NCBI GenBank assembly: GCA_008638375.1 | Contig: CM018051.1 | Location: 31,938,740-32,002,739, forward strand | Reading direction: 5' to 3' | Source of the DNA: Nyssa sinensis | Lineage: Eukaryota > Streptophyta > Magnoliopsida > Cornales > Nyssaceae | DNA length: 64,000 nucleotides | Shown: piece after piece, positions 47,678 through 60,613 of the stretch | Numbering within the stretch: position 1 is the first letter of the stretch | Layout: each line of letters begins with the position of its first letter | The notes under the pieces: model-generated | What the model was told of the DNA's origin: nothing | The model's database searches: none | Seen by the model: the letters and a program-made list of their open reading frames with translations, nothing else | Position numbers and translations under genes: made by a program

Positions 47678-47689
47678 GCTCTGATACTA
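47678..47689 (-). other. primer binding site (initiator tRNA-Met) of RT-A
   Basis: Minus strand TAGTATCAGAGC, 11 of 12 to the initiator-Met PBS (one transition, TGG to TAG), three bases from the LTR end. Confidence 0.88.
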
Positions 47690-47692
47690 TGT

Positions 47693-48910
47693 TGTCAAGC
47701 CCCGAATTTTCACAAACCCAGGGGTGAGTGATATAAAACAAGAAAGGTAAATAAATGGAAATTTAAAGGATTTAACTAGATAGACATCTGTTCTCATCAA
47801 CCCATAAAACGTAAAGTACAGTCAAGGAAACAAATCGTTCATGTCATTCTGGGCTTATGCCCTTACATCTCAAAATATGTCCCCAAGGGTCAAATACACT
47901 TATAAGTTCCTTTCCCTTTCTTTTGTGAAGACCTCATCGAGTCTCATGTAGCAGGGTCTCATCTGAAATGTGATATCCCACGAATGGGTCAACTCAACTG
48001 CTGGTATAATATAATGGTAATGCAAGAAACAAAATTAAGGCGTGGCATGTGCAAGTGTACATTTATCTCTACATGTCATTCGATATCATCAATGCAATAC
48101 ATGAACAATATGCATAACGCACCCATGCAAACTCTATGCCACACCCATGTCTCACTTTATGGTCCTTCCCCGCTGGCATGAGTACCACTTGTATGTCTTA
48201 CGGTCCGTCCCCGCTGGCATGAGTACCAATGGCCGATTTTGGGTTTTTTGCCACAGGATCTACACCTTTATAATGCATAGTACCACGTGCTCAACCCACA
48301 CCATGGTTTCAAGGAATCACACTATGCCAATATGTCTTGATTCCACCATGCAATCATGCAATCTCAACGAAACAATATATCAACACATGAAGCATACTTT
48401 AAGTAATGCATATTCTACTTAAAGCAACTATGACATTAAATCACAAAGCTCCATCCACAAGTTTGCATATCATGAACAATCAATTTAATCACATGCTTGC
48501 TTTACACATTCACCATCTTGACAATTCCCCAAAAACATAAATCACACATTGTGCCAACTCATGGCATATACATGTAGTCATGACCCACATCTATCACTTA
48601 ACCAAACTTTCAGAAAGATAACAAGAAAGGCATAAGCGTATAAACAATCAAACAAATATATGAATCATTAAGTCAACATGGCAATCACTCCTAAACTTAA
48701 TCCTATTTCTTACTTAGCAAAATATCATACCTGATGGGTTTATCTCAACCCTAAGAAGTCGTGCTCACTGTGTAATTGAACTAAACAGCGAGAATGTTGG
48801 AGGTCAGGCCGCTTTCTCCTTTTCCTTCAGTGTCCCTAAAATCATGAAATATAACTCAGTCTATTGCTACTTGAATTATGCTATTCATCAAATTTTATGT
48901 CTGTATTTCA
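47693..48910 (-). mobile_element. RT-A 5' LTR, PBS-side segment
   Basis: Starts TGTCAAGCCCCGAAT. Its exon-2 block is at 48731-48835 (105 nt, same length as in the 3' LTR), with intron 2 at 47963-48730. Interrupted by LTR-C at 48911 (TSD TTTCA, 48906-48910). Confidence 0.9.
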
Positions 48911-49880
48911 TGTAACACCCCGACCTGATTAATTAATAATTAGTTTGATAATTATTGATTAGAACCGACATAAAGAATAATTAAGACAGTTAATCGGGAA
49001 CCTCTCGACGGTCACGAGAGACCAATAAAATAATTAAACACGTCAAGAGACGAGGGTGTAATACCCGAACCTAATTATCAATTAATTAGGTGAAATGATG
49101 TCATTTTAATACTGTGAAAACTCGAATTAGCCAACTATGAAAATCACAAAGAAATAATAACTAACACAGGGCTGTTAACATTGAAGCTAACTAAAATAGG
49201 AAGCGACTAGAAGAAACCGCTTCATAAAAGGAGCAATAGAAAAGAAATTACGAAGGAAATAGCTAAAATAGAATTTTGTGCCGGACAAACAAGGCATAAG
49301 CCCAAATGGGGGAAAAATGCCCAAAAGTGAGGCCAAGGGGATTTGAACCCTTGACCAAGTGGGGCAAGATTTTAGGCACCCAAAAATAAACCAAGTGGGC
49401 TGCCAACAACTATATGCCTAAATACACAAGAGAATTGTATATAAGCTTAAGTCAACCAAGGCCACCTCCCAAGTTGGCCAATGGCCATACATGCAACACC
49501 TTACCACTCCATCAGCCTATATACCTTAGCCCACATCACCCTCTGCCCTAGCCCATGTCATCACACCTAAGCCCTATAAGTGTATACACATAAGTATATG
49601 TATAAGTGCACTCATTTACATATAAGTCTGATTCTTTTAAAAACACAAATTGTGAGTGTGCTGTATCTTTAGATCTGTGGGTGTTTGTGCTCGGGTAGAG
49701 AGAGAAATGGAGAAATGAGATAGTGTATGCATGGTGGGTGTTCCACATGGAGGTGCACAAAGAGGAAAGCGATTGACCAGTGCACGACTGAGCTGAGCCA
49801 ACAACTGAAGACCTTACATTGAACCACAAAAGGGAGAACAACCCACTGTTTGAAGGTAAAACCCTAACCCATGAAAGTTC
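48911..49880 (+). mobile_element. LTR-C, 5' segment (family 2)
   Basis: TSD TTTCA at 48906-48910 and 57440-57444; begins TGTAACACCCCGACC. Its first 250 bases are very close to the reverse complement of the end of LTR-F. It carries an antisense tRNA-like module (49313-49402) and the exon-1 donor AG|GTAAAA (GT at 49856). LTR-D is inserted 25 bp after this donor. Confidence 0.9.
49313..49402 (-). other. antisense tRNA-like module in LTR-C
   Basis: On the minus strand: A-box-like CAGCCCACTTGG (49391-49402), perfect B box GTTCAAATC (49340-49348), starts 54 bp apart, then TTTTT (49313-49317). It is homologous to the modules in LTR-F and LTR-E. Confidence 0.6.
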
Positions 49881-51455
49881 TGTCACATCCCGCACCCCAC
49901 CCTACGCGGATGCGAAAGATGTGATGCCAATTAGCTGCCTTGCCAGTCTCCGACTGACAATGCGACCAACCAAAGGCAAACTTCTGAACCTTACGATGAA
50001 TTGCATTCCAAATGTAGGGTCAGAACAGCGAAAATTAAAACCTTTTTATCTCGGGAACGCAACTCATCAATATATCACAATTAAAGGTATGTACCACAGA
50101 GCAAGTCTATAATCAAACAATTAATAACTCTAAGCCACAGATCACATCCACAACCAGACATAGAACACAGAGCATATCTAATCCCTCTAGAATACTATTA
50201 CCATGAGCCATGTCCCTGCATATCTCTTGTACATGGATAAGTCAACTATATCATCACACTCACCTGAATAGCTAGAGTCACCCATCAGAACCCAAGTCTC
50301 CATATTTTATTGCCATTAGATCTTCACTTGGGAATATCTTTCAGTCTACACGAATCATGTCCTTGTGCTTTCTAATCCAATGGAGTTATATCCTGAAAAA
50401 TGTTAAATAAATGGAATGAGCTTAAACAAGCTCAGTGAGTAACATAGGCTCCTGCCATGGGTTTCAAAACCAGTTCATATATATATATATATATATATGC
50501 ATGCTCAAATGTAACTCAGATAGAACAATGCAGCTCAAGTAGAACAGATACAGCTCAAATAGAACGGATACAGCTCAAAGTGCCTGAACCTTCCCCAGGC
50601 GATGTGGGATGGCATTACTTCCCATCCACCCCCTCCCCCACACATGGAGGGCCCGCGTCCTGGCGGCACATGGAAGGCCTCATATCGCACACCTCCGGCT
50701 GGGGTCGGTATCAGAGCGGAACAGATCAGATAGGATTGAGCGGATGCTGAGTTCTGGGCGTCCCACAGAGTCAGTTATCCATCTACTGATATACTCAATC
50801 CCGTAGTGGGCCCCAGATAAGACTTAACATGACAAACAGAATCAAAGTAGACTCCAAAGGATAGGTAACAGAACAACAAACTTCAACAGAATCAACAGGA
50901 TATATCAGAAGGTAGGATAGAACAAACTCATGCCACAAGTAATGTAGATCAATAGGTATGCATGAAAGCATATGCATTTAAAACAGTTCAGTGTATAAAC
51001 AGTTCAGCATATAAAGCAGTTCAGTATACAAGTTTAGATAGTACAGAAAATATACATCAAGTCTTGAGTCCGAGTTACTCACCTGAATATATGTTTATCT
51101 CCCTTCACAAATGGTCTAATAATTTCCAGTTGAGGTTAATCTTCAATCCATGGTTCGGCAGTTGAAGAAAATACACTGGAAGGTTGATCGAGTCGGCCAG
51201 CCATTTTAAATCCAGTTTCATCAGCTTCTTCAACCTTTTTCCCCCAAGCAGATGATGATCCTGACAGATTCTATCCCTTTATCATCCCATCCATCAGATA
51301 TTGAAGAACTTTCCCAACCATCTCATCCCACAATCTGAACTGAATTATGCGGGTTCTCTATTGGATAGTCAAACTCAACAATGTCAGTAGATGGTTCATA
51401 CCCTTGTCATCACTTCTTCTACCAGAACCCCGTTAGAGCCCCTCAATTAACATCT

Positions 51456-51800
51456 TCACATTATCTGGGCAAAATCCATCCTAATTATTTTTCCATCACC
51501 CAGAACATATTCTGTCACCAGATCAGCAGTCTTCTTGTTGGCCATTAATTTTTTATCCGTAACCAAAAGCCCTCTCTTTATCACGACAAACTGCTCTGGT
51601 CGGAACTGATTTGCCAACATTCCTTCCCACTGATCCCTTAATGCTCTGTTCACTTGTTGCTGAGCAGTTTGCTTAACTTCATCGATTGTCATCTGCACCG
51701 CAGTAGTAATTCCCAAGGCTATGGTCTGACTCACAGCAGCATTGCTTTCAAAAATGTTGGTAATTGATCCATGGAATCCTTCAGATAAGTCACATACCAA
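51456..51800 (-). CDS. unidentified 114-codon frame inside LTR-D
   Basis: I do not recognise it. The predicted product is mildly acidic/basic-mixed with a helical, coiled-coil-like middle (AVSQTIALGITTAVQMTIDE, VKQTAQQQVNRALRDQW) and no membrane segment, signal or zinc finger. The frame is in the sense direction of LTR-D. The composition looks more protein-like than the other ORFs in the window. It could be a captured host fragment, a piece of another transposon's gag, or chance. Confidence 0.25.
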   Translation of the reverse strand: MVCDLSEGFHGSITNIFESNAAVSQTIALGITTAVQMTIDEVKQTAQQQVNRALRDQWEGMLANQFRPEQFVVIKRGLLVTDKKLMANKKTADLVTEYVLGDGKIIRMDFAQIM

Positions 51801-52140
51801 GGGGTAGCTTCAGCAACCATACTCTATTCCACCTCTGCTACTACTGCACTCCCCGGCAATTTCCTTTCAATTATTCACAGCAATTTCCATGAATATGCCC
51901 AACTAGATACTTCTTTCCACACTCATCACTCTGCTGCTCTCACCTGGTCTAATAGCTGCTAATGGCTAAAGCCTCACACAACCAACAGGATTCTTTACTT
52001 GATAGTGGCAGTTATGATGCAAATCAAGCTAGCTGCTTCAGAGTTTGGCATCAATTGTTTGGAGCTATCACTACTGCAGCTGACACATACTTGGAATGCA
52101 TCTTGTAAATTAGAATAAACAGCCAGTGGGCAACAAACTC

Positions 52141-52521
52141 TTATTTGTTTACAGACAACTCTCCACCAGAACCCATAAAATAATTTATGATCCCATTTAT
52201 GCCAAAACCCCCTCCAATTAAATACTGGAAATCAGAGGCAATTTGATCAGGAAACCGCTTACTAATTCTCAACTGCTGCTCCAACCATTCCAATTCTGCA
52301 GCACCTAACTGTAACTCCTCTAACCAGCTCCATTGACAGCCAATTCCATCAGTCACTTGCTCCTTCCATTGCCTATAACTCCCTCTCACTAATTTCAGAA
52401 CCCCAACCAACACACTACACAACTTTTTCCTCGAATCTTTAGAAATCGGTGCGATTCCTTGCAGGTTCACCGATCCATGAAGCTCTCTGTTCTCATCTAG
52501 AAGCGACAGAAACAGAGGCAA
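52141..52521 (-). CDS. unidentified 126-codon frame inside LTR-D
   Basis: I do not recognise it. It lies 340 bp upstream (in sense) of the 114-codon frame and in the same direction, just after the presumed promoter. Visible features are an LLDENRELHGSVNL start and a Trp/Glu-rich middle (WSWLEELQLGAAELEWLEQQ). The stretch between the two frames has several stops and GT/AG candidates, so a two-exon reading is possible but unsupported. Confidence 0.25.
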   Translation of the reverse strand: MPLFLSLLDENRELHGSVNLQGIAPISKDSRKKLCSVLVGVLKLVRGSYRQWKEQVTDGIGCQWSWLEELQLGAAELEWLEQQLRISKRFPDQIASDFQYLIGGGFGINGIINYFMGSGGELSVNK

Positions 52522-52650
52522 TCCCGTTCTCTCACTCTACACTACTGTCCCTCTGCTGTCGTTTGGCTTCCAAAACTACTTCTGTTACTGCCTGAGCACA
52601 CACATATATTGAGCTACTGCACCGCTACACAAACACACACACAGAGATAG

Positions 52651-52681
<31 letters not shown>

Positions 52682-53461
52682 TTTCCACCGTAGCACCGTC
52701 ATCGCCCCTATCGCAACTCCAGTAGTAGCCATACGCAAGTCCGAGCCTCAAAACCGCAACATCCCACTTTCTCTCAATAGTAGACACGCCCCTCTCTAGC
52801 ACTCCAGTTCTTGCGTCTTTTCTATAGAGAGCACCGACTCTCTTCTTTTACTCTAGAAGCTTCACGTTTCTACTCTTTTCTTCCCTTTGTTTTATTTTTC
52901 TTTTCTTTCCCTGTATATTCTAGCAGCTTCGGCTCCTCATATATATATATATATATATGTATATGTGTGTGGCTAATCATCTTCCATTAGAAACTTCTAA
53001 CTCATTATATTATATAATATATATACATATAAATATATTCATACATATATATATATATATTGAGCCTTAATATATTTTTCTATCCTATCGTATCAAATAT
53101 TTTATAAATATTTTCTTCCGTAAAATATTATAATAAAATGCCAGTAAATTTTCCACAACAATGAGGCTTAATTATCATAACTATTTATTTTGCCGACCCG
53201 TTCGTGTCTCAGATGATATTCATATTTTATTTTTATTTTATTTTATAATTAATTATCCGTATGGGCTTCATTTATTCATCCCAGCACTCGATTGATTGGT
53301 TAATTATTTTTCGAGCATATTCATTTTATATCTGGAGGCATTAAATCTCATCATGGCTTATCATATTTGAGGCTATATTGTTCATCACCGTAACATAACC
53401 AAATTTTTATTAAATTGGGTGCAGTCTAAAACATGTCGGATTCTCGGGGTATTACAAGTTC

Positions 53462-56400
53462 TCTCTTTCTAGAAAAATCATGTTAAACCTACTGTTTAAA
53501 GGGATAAATCTGCATGCATGAGTTATTGTAACATAGAGGAACTGTTATGAATGAATTAAGAGGGTCAAAAGGGTTGAAAATTCCTAAGCCATGAACGGCA
53601 ACCATGGATGGACCTCCATAGGTGCAGGTCTGAAACCATTTGAGCCAAACCATAAACGGTTTGTTAGAACACTGACTAGACCCCAAGAGGGTTCCAAAAA
53701 CCCTAAACCGCGACCCCAACACCTAGGGAAGACCACTAAAAAATGGACTTGTAGGTCGTGGGTCCGTAACCTATTTTCATCAACGGAGCTCTGAATCCTA
53801 TATTGAAAACATGGTTTGGATCGCCATGACATAAGGAATGCAACAGACCAAGCCACGTATGAAAAGGTGCAAAAATGAGCATGCAATGGGCGATTTACAG
53901 TCGCCACTATTGGAGCTCAAACCAAGCTTCTAGAGTATGTAGAAACCTGAAACCAATGCAAAAATTTTGGTTAAGCCTCTAGAAACACGTAGGAGTTGGA
54001 AACAGTAAAAATCCCTGCTTGAAAACACACGAAATTGAGGAGGAAAATTTAGGGTTTAGACTGTTCGCGTCTCTCTCAATTAGGAAGACGATGAACAGTG
54101 ATGCGGGTCGGGTATTGGGTAAAAAAAAATGGATCGGGTCCTCACCGTTTAAAACGGATCTCAATTTAAACAAAATGCTGCCGTTTTGTTTAATAAAGGT
54201 AATGTCATCGCGACGTCAGCATGATGTAATGAAAGAAAGTGAACTGAATAGTTTTAGGAGTTTTGGACCGGTTCAACTGACTGAACCCTAAAACCAGACG
54301 GTTCTAAACCCTTTTTTTTGAAATTCTGTTTTGAACCCCAAACTTTTCTGAAATTAGTTTATGACCCCAACTGTTCTGAATATTTGTATTCTAGCCTAGA
54401 TTTTAAAGAATTAATTCAAATAAGCCCCTAAAAAATAAATAAATAATAAAATAATTCTTTTAATTCTTTTATTAATTGGGCAAAATTACTATTTTACCCT
54501 TGGACACTAAATGACTCAAACAAAGCCCAAATTAAATAAGTAAATAGTGTATTTTTACTATTTCAAGCATTCCAGACTCAATGGTGGAGTCCGATTTGGA
54601 AAATTAAGCCCCAAAAAATAAAGACACGCAAATGGTAAATGACTGTACTGCCCCTAATGATACCCAAGGCCAAATAGACATAAAAGATAGTCCAATTTAA
54701 TTATGTCGGACATTCTAGACCTAATAGTGAGGTCCATTTTATAAACCGAGGTCCCAAAAAAATATAGTTATACAACATGTGAAATTACCAACATGCCCCT
54801 AATGTTATACTAAATCCAAATGAAGTCCGAATGGGACGAAATTGATACCGATAGAAGCCCAAATACTCGTGAAACTATACACACGATTAAATGATGAATC
54901 GGGGTCAGAATTTCACAAAATGAAAAATGACCAAAACACCCCTGAGTATGGTAAGGGCAAAGTAGAGGCCGAATAAAGGCCAATCTGATCTGATAAATTG
55001 CCAGAAGATAACTATGAACATTGAAGGGCTAAATAAGACTCTGGAACAGTCAACGTATAAAATGAGAAATGACCGATGTGTCCCGATGATCAAAAGCAAA
55101 CACCAAATGAAGTCCAAAAGACTTAAGAATTCATATATGAGATATATGGAACATTCTAAGGACCACGATAGGGTCCGGGACAAGAATGGTAAAATTACCA
55201 TTTTGCCCATAAGGTTAAATAAGTACTTAATTGATAACGATTTGAGTCCACAAGACTTAGAACTTTATATTTAAGATATGTGGACTATTCTGAGGACCAC
55301 GACAGGGTCCGGGACAAGAATGGTAAAATTACCATTTTACCCCTAAGGTTGAAAAAGTACTTAACTGATAACGATTGAAGTCTAAATGACTTAGATTGTA
55401 ATCCTGATAACTACTAAGCCTAATTAAAGAATGAAATAGCCTCGGATGAAACCCAATGAAAGGGCAATAGGCTATTAGTCTATCTTAGGTAATCTGATAG
55501 ACGCCTAAGATGATGAATAAGTCATGAATGGTTAAATTCTGATATGTCTGTGATTGATGATGGTTATTCAGGATATGCATGGAGGTGCCAACATATCTGG
55601 AGGTTATCAGATTATCTGTACAAGGAGATAAGCGAACAGTTTGTGAGTAAATTCGAACTTCTGACTTGGTGTAGAAGTTACACTGTCTAGATATTGTATT
55701 TTGATATATTGTACCATTTTATGTGCCATGTTATTTAAATGCGTATACTTAAATGCATACCCTGTTGTATTGCATTACACATGGCATGATTTTGTCCTGT
55801 TCCGCTCTCTTGTCCTGTTCGGGTCTATTTTATTCTGTTATTTGGTTTGTTTCGATTTTGTTTTGTTATGTTGTGTCTTACTCATCTTGTCCTGTTCAGT
55901 TCTATTCTATTCCGCTCAATACTGACCTATAGTAAGTAACTTGGAACTTTTGACTTGGTGTATAAGTTACACTGTCTAGATATTGTATCTTGATACATTG
56001 TACCGTTTTATATGCTATACTTTTTAAATGCGTATACTTAAATGCATACCCTTTTGTACTGCATTACACATGGCATGATTTTGTTCTGTCCTACTCTCTT
56101 GTTTATTCAGGTCTCTTCTGTTCCGTTATATGGTCTGTTCCGATTCTTGTTTTGTTATTTTATGTTCTATTCCCCTCAATTCTGTTATGTTTCGTTCCAT
56201 TAATGATATGTCTATGCCCCTGATTGATATGCTCAATTTTGTTATGTTCTGTTCCGTTAATGATATGCCTTTGTCTCTGATTGATATATTGTTTTCGCTC
56301 AATTCCGTTATGTTCCGTTCCGTTGATGATATGCCTCTGTCTCTGATTGATATATTGTTTCCACTCAATTCCGTTATGTTCCGTTCCGTTGATGATATGC

Positions 56401-57439
56401 TTGTGACTCTGATTGATATATTGTTTCTTCTCAATTCTGTTATGTTCCGTTCCGTTGATGATATGCCTATGACTCTGATTGATATATTGTTTCCGCTCAA
56501 TTTCGTTATGTTTCATTCCGTTGATGATATGCCTATGTCTCTAATTGATATATTGTTTCTACTCAATTCCATTATGTTTCGTTCCGTTGATGATATGTCT
56601 GTCTCTTTGACTGATATATTGTTCCCGCTCAAGTCCGTTATGTTTCGTTCTGTTGATGATATGCCTGTGTCTCTGATTGATATATTGACATCATTTACTG
56701 TTTTGATATGATTTGTTATGATATGTTCTGTCTGTTCTGTTCTGATCTGTTTGTACTTTTTGGTTCGGTTCTGTTTTATTCTACTTAACTGCATTAAGTG
56801 GATTTATTAAGCTACTATTTCTGAAATAACTAAACCCTCCATGTGCTTTGTAAGCAAGAATTGGTTTTTGAAACCCATGACAAGGAATCTGTGTTACTCA
56901 CTGGGCTTATTTAAGCTCACCCCATTATCCAAACATTTTTCAAGACTTATCTCCTTTGGATTAAAAGGCACTATGATATGACATGGATAGGCTGAGTGGC
57001 ATTCCAAGTGAAGAATCTGATGGCACTCATTTGTGGAAACTTAGACTCTCATGGATTGAATCTGGTTATTCATGTGTTATGATATGATTAAATTTACTGA
57101 TATTGGGACATGGCTCATGGAAATGGTACTCTAGAGAGATTAGATATGCTCTGTGTTATATGTCTGATTATAGATGTGCTCTGTGGTTAGAGTTATTAGC
57201 TATCTGGTTTTAGACTTGCTTTGTGGTACATACCTCTATGGTATTTATAAATGAGTTGCATTCCCAAATTGAAAAAAGTTTTAAATTCCGCTGCTCTGAC
57301 GCTACCTTTGGAATGCAATTCATCGGTAAGTTCAGAAGTTCGCCTTTGGTTGGTTGCATTGTTGGTCGGCAAACCGGCAAGGCAGCTAACTGGCATCACG
57401 TCCTCAACATTCGCGTAGGGTGGCGTTCGGGATGTGACA
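53462..57439 (+). mobile_element. LTR-C, 3' segment (family 2)
   Basis: Resumes after LTR-D and ends GGGATGTGACA, followed by TSD TTTCA. It carries hairpin units (cores 54575 and 54719), three units of about 135 bp (55090-55400), acceptor TTATTCAG at 55571, exon 2 at 55572-55642 (71 nt), donor GTGAGTAA, the minisatellite (56160-56700) and an intron-2 acceptor site whose CAG has become CAA (56941-56943). Without LTR-D the element is about 4.95 kb. Confidence 0.9.
56160..56700. repeat. minisatellite, 66-bp and 54-bp units, in LTR-C
   Basis: About nine copies, the reverse complement of the array in LTR-F. A plus-strand frame of 193 codons (56130-56711) and minus-strand frames run through it because the period is a multiple of three. 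The encoded repeat (DDMP-SLIDILF-LNSVMFRSV) is a by-product of the DNA repeat. Confidence 0.88.
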
Positions 57440-57888
57440 TTTCATGAGTTTCTATTTTACTAAAATAGACTCTACCATTGAGTCCAAAACATCGAACAAA
57501 GTTGGTTTAGGCTTTCGCGGAATTCAATTCGGACATTCGGGCTAAAAAGGGTAAAATGGTCATTTTACACTTTTACGGGTTCTTACTTCTTGAGAACTCT
57601 TTTCACAAATCAAACTCTACGGTTGAGTCTAGAATGCTCGAAATAATAAAGATTCACTATTTTTTTACCTTAATCGTAGTTCGTTCGACTGCTTTTTAAC
57701 TTAGGGGCATTTTGGTAATTTTTAATGTTCCTACGGGTCTTTTATTTTACGGGACCTCGTCTCGTGATGCAGACCTCACCGTTAGATTAAGAGTGGTCGA
57801 GATAGTCAAAAGACACTAATGATTTGTCCCATTTGGACTCCGGGCCATTTCACGATATTTAATTTAATTAAATTAAGCTAAAATGTAA

Positions 57889-57929
<41 letters not shown>

Positions 57930-57961
57930 TGTGCCAAAAAGGGTATGGGATTGTCCCGTCC

Positions 57962-58055
57962 CAATTGGTTACACACGCCCCTCCCATCCGTTTGGTCCCT
58001 AGTTTGAAACTCAAGGGGCGCAACCTTTATGCACGCCCCTTTTTATTTTTCAAAC
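57962..58055 (+). other. antisense tRNA-like module in RT-A 5' LTR
   Basis: A-box-like CCAATTGGTTA at 57961-57971, B-box-like GTTTGAAAC (one change from the 3' LTR copy, GTTCGAAAC) near 58003, followed by a T-run at 58039-58050. It is weaker than the family-2 modules. Confidence 0.35.
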
Positions 58056-58863
58056 CCTTTTGAAACCAAACGGTGGACAACCCCCTTAAACCAGAATAGG
58101 ATATCCCCCTTCCCTGAACTTAATTTCAATTTAATTTATTAGACCTGCAGCCAAACACCCCTAATCCCCTTTAAATTCATAACTTAAACAACGTAGCTTC
58201 GAGTATCCGATATGTCCGGGCGGGTCGGGTCTGACCTGAACCCGAACCGACCCAAACCCAAAACCATGAACAGTTCTTCTTCTTCCTTGACTTTCCGGTA
58301 AGGTTGCCCTAGGGTTCCATTGCCATCTCCGGCGACGGCGAAATTTTTTCGGCCATTTTCAACCCTGTTTTCAATGCCATTCTCTTCCTCCTCTTTCAAG
58401 GATTCCAACCCCAATCCTAGTTTTCATTTAAGCCATTAAAACTTCACGAATATAGGGTCAAATAGCCACGACCGACTTTCTAGCCAACTGTGTTTTCACG
58501 ATTTCAGGCTTGGTTTTTAATTGTTTTAACCCCTATTCAATTCTAATGGATTTTTGCATCACCTAGTAACATTTTCCAAAACCTAAAACAAAGTTTCCAC
58601 CCATAAATTCATGGAACCCATATTATTCTCTACACCTGCAACCTGACTTTTTAACCTCATTTCTTTGCCATTCTTTTTTATTCCTTTTGCATTTTCTTGC
58701 ATTTCTCATGCTCAGTGTGGCCCTACCATTAGAACTAAACATCATGCTTTTAAAATTTAAAGACATGAACTAACATGGCATACCTATTTTTCAGGTTTCT
58801 CCTTATTGCAGGTCTCTTCCTCCTCTTTGTCTCTACTCTTGGACTTCTTAGTCTCCTTACGTT

Positions 58864-58922
<59 letters not shown>
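58864..58922. repeat. (TC)n microsatellite
   Basis: An almost pure CT run of about 58 bp, the counterpart of 15733-15780. The length difference between the two LTRs reflects slippage since insertion. Confidence 0.9.
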
Positions 58923-58930
<8 letters not shown>

Positions 58931-59259
58931 TTCTTTTTAACCTAACGAACACATACATATATACGGACCAAACACTCAGCCAGCCCAAGTCCAATCTCTC
59001 TTTTCCTCTCGGTTCTTCCCCTTTCTCTCTCTCTTCCCACACCCCTTTCAGCCTTCTTTCTTGTCCCATGCAGAAATGCAGCTTTGCATTAAATGCATTG
59101 CTTGCATTTTTGGTTTTTTGTATATATATATTATATTACATGCACCCACACAACCGCACACACATATAGCTACTTGCACACACGCACACACAACCTATCT
59201 TGCACACATACACAGCCTGTCTTGCACCCACTTGTGTATACCTATATATATAGTTAAAT

Positions 59260-59290
<31 letters not shown>

Positions 59291-59489
59291 CATATGATAT
59301 TATATACATACATATGTATATACACATAAATACGTTACTTGCATACATGTACATACCTATAACATTTAGTATCATACACACATACATACATACGTATAAT
59401 ATACACCCTTGTACAAATTTCATACATACACACATATTTATATTAAAAAAAATATTTATAAAAAAAAAAAAATCTGGGTCTACATATTT

Positions 59490-59689
59490 GGCCCTTAGGG
59501 CGTATTTTGTGATGTAAGGGCTTAAACCCAAATGACATATAGGATGTATTTATTGAATGTGCCCAATATGTATGTATGTTGAACGGATTGAATGCATATT
59601 TAATTAAATCCATTAAAATGTCTTTTATTTTCTTTTCTTATTTCGTTTCTCACTCACTCCCCTGATTCGTGGAAATTCAGGGCGTGACA
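59490..59689 (+). mobile_element. LTR-G, 3' terminal segment
   Basis: The last 200 bp of LTR-G after RT-A, ending GGAAATTCAGGGCGTGACA and followed by TSD GCATC (59690-59694). It matches the end of LTR-H (for example GTAAGGGCTTAA...CCCAAATGAC). Confidence 0.88.
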
Positions 59690-59694
59690 GCATC

Positions 59695-60228
59695 ATAAGA
59701 ATATCAATAAACGATATAAGATACTAACAAAATAAATGTTATCAGAAATAGGGCCCGGTATACCCCCAAAAACGCTCATCTAGGTTCACCCCACTATTGA
59801 GCTCCTGAATAGCATTAGAGTTCTTTATCACATATCATGTCCTCTATGGATTAAGTGTTGGGCTTCATTCCCAATCACGAACCTGTAGCTCCCCAAGCAT
59901 CTATGAATCAGATGGACGTTGTGACAAATCACAACTCCAAGCACTCATTAGAATATCATGATCATCAAAATTCCACAAGCGATGTACATATTTGTGGAAT
60001 AACAAATTCTCAACAGTGAGAGGCATAACAAGTTTCCAATATCCAAGCAAAGTATAGAATGAACAAGTAATCACATTAGGATATTGGTAATCAAATTCTC
60101 AATAAATCCACAAGGTAGAATAGGCATCAGGTTGTAGAAATCAACAATGGTCAGGTATGTATGGAATATAAATTGGTTGCATCGAAAAAATAAAATTGTG
60201 ACATAGCTAGGAATTACCACAAGTTAGA
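59695..60228 (-). mobile_element. LTR-I, middle segment
   Basis: Continues LTR-I between LTR-G and LTR-H. Non-coding and AT-rich. The last five bases, TTAGA (60224-60228), are the LTR-H target duplication. Confidence 0.7.
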
Positions 60229-60437
60229 TGTAATGACATGGAAATTTTTTTTTTTTTTTATTACTTGTTTTTATTATTATCATTATTATTATTATTATTA
60301 TTAATATTAAAATGTATATTAATATTATTTAAAATGCATGGTGTATGAATGTGTAGCATGTATATGTGTGTGGAATGTGATATGTATGTGTACATGTATG
60401 GAATGATGTATGTACAAGTGTATGTGGATATGTATAA

Positions 60438-60472
<35 letters not shown>
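60438..60472. repeat. (TA)n microsatellite
   Basis: A pure TA run of about 35 bp, followed by a TG-rich tract (60477-60552), upstream of the presumed promoter of LTR-H. Confidence 0.9.
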
Positions 60473-60475
<3 letters not shown>

Positions 60476-60562
60476 CAGTGTGTGTGTGTTGTGCAACAGA
60501 CCGTGGGGTGTGTGTGTGGTGTCAGTGGAGTAGTGTGTGTGTCTAGTGTGTGTGATGATTGA

Positions 60563-60576
60563 TATATATATATATA
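60563..60576 (+). promoter_or_regulatory. TATA-like run, probable LTR-H promoter
   Basis: ATATATATATATA placed 10 bp before the 13-bp-arm inverted repeat. Other LTRs of the family have a TATATA run at the same place. The exact start site cannot be read from the sequence. Confidence 0.5.
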
Positions 60577-60586
60577 GGTGTATAGG

Positions 60587-60613
60587 GCAGCTTTGCATTA
60601 AATGCAAAGCTGC
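60587..60613. promoter_or_regulatory. 13-bp-arm inverted repeat at the presumed transcript start (LTR-H)
   Basis: GCAGCTTTGCATT, one spacer A, then its exact reverse complement. The same element is at 34547-34573 and 46601-46627 in RT-B. Confidence 0.72.

Larger units (their letters stand above)
49881..53456 (-). mobile_element. LTR-D, family-2 element with an unusual central block (3.6 kb)
   Basis: TSD AGTTC at 49876-49880 and 53457-53461; starts TGTCACATCCCGCACC and ends CTCGGGGTATTACA (minus strand). Intron-2-like interval at 50393-51082 (donor AG|GTGAGTAA, acceptor CATTTTTCAG). Where other family-2 LTRs carry hairpin units, LTR-D has a 1.4-kb block (about 51180-52600) with two sense-strand frames of 114 and 126 codons. 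Its promoter-side block shares the words GCACCGCTACAC and ACACACAGAG with LTR-K at the same distance (about 840 bp) from the LTR start. TA microsatellites at 52650, 52940 and 53050. Confidence 0.87.
57445..59484 (-). mobile_element. RT-A 5' LTR, promoter-side segment
   Basis: Continues the LTR after LTR-C and ends CTGGGTCTACA, followed by TSD TATTT (59485-59489), the partner of 13099-13103. Donor AG|GTATGC near 58783 (intact here, weakened in the 3' LTR). tRNA-like module at 57962-58055, TG/TA microsatellite 57891-57928, TC microsatellite 58864-58922, and TA/CA runs 59245-59290 near the promoter. Confidence 0.9.
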
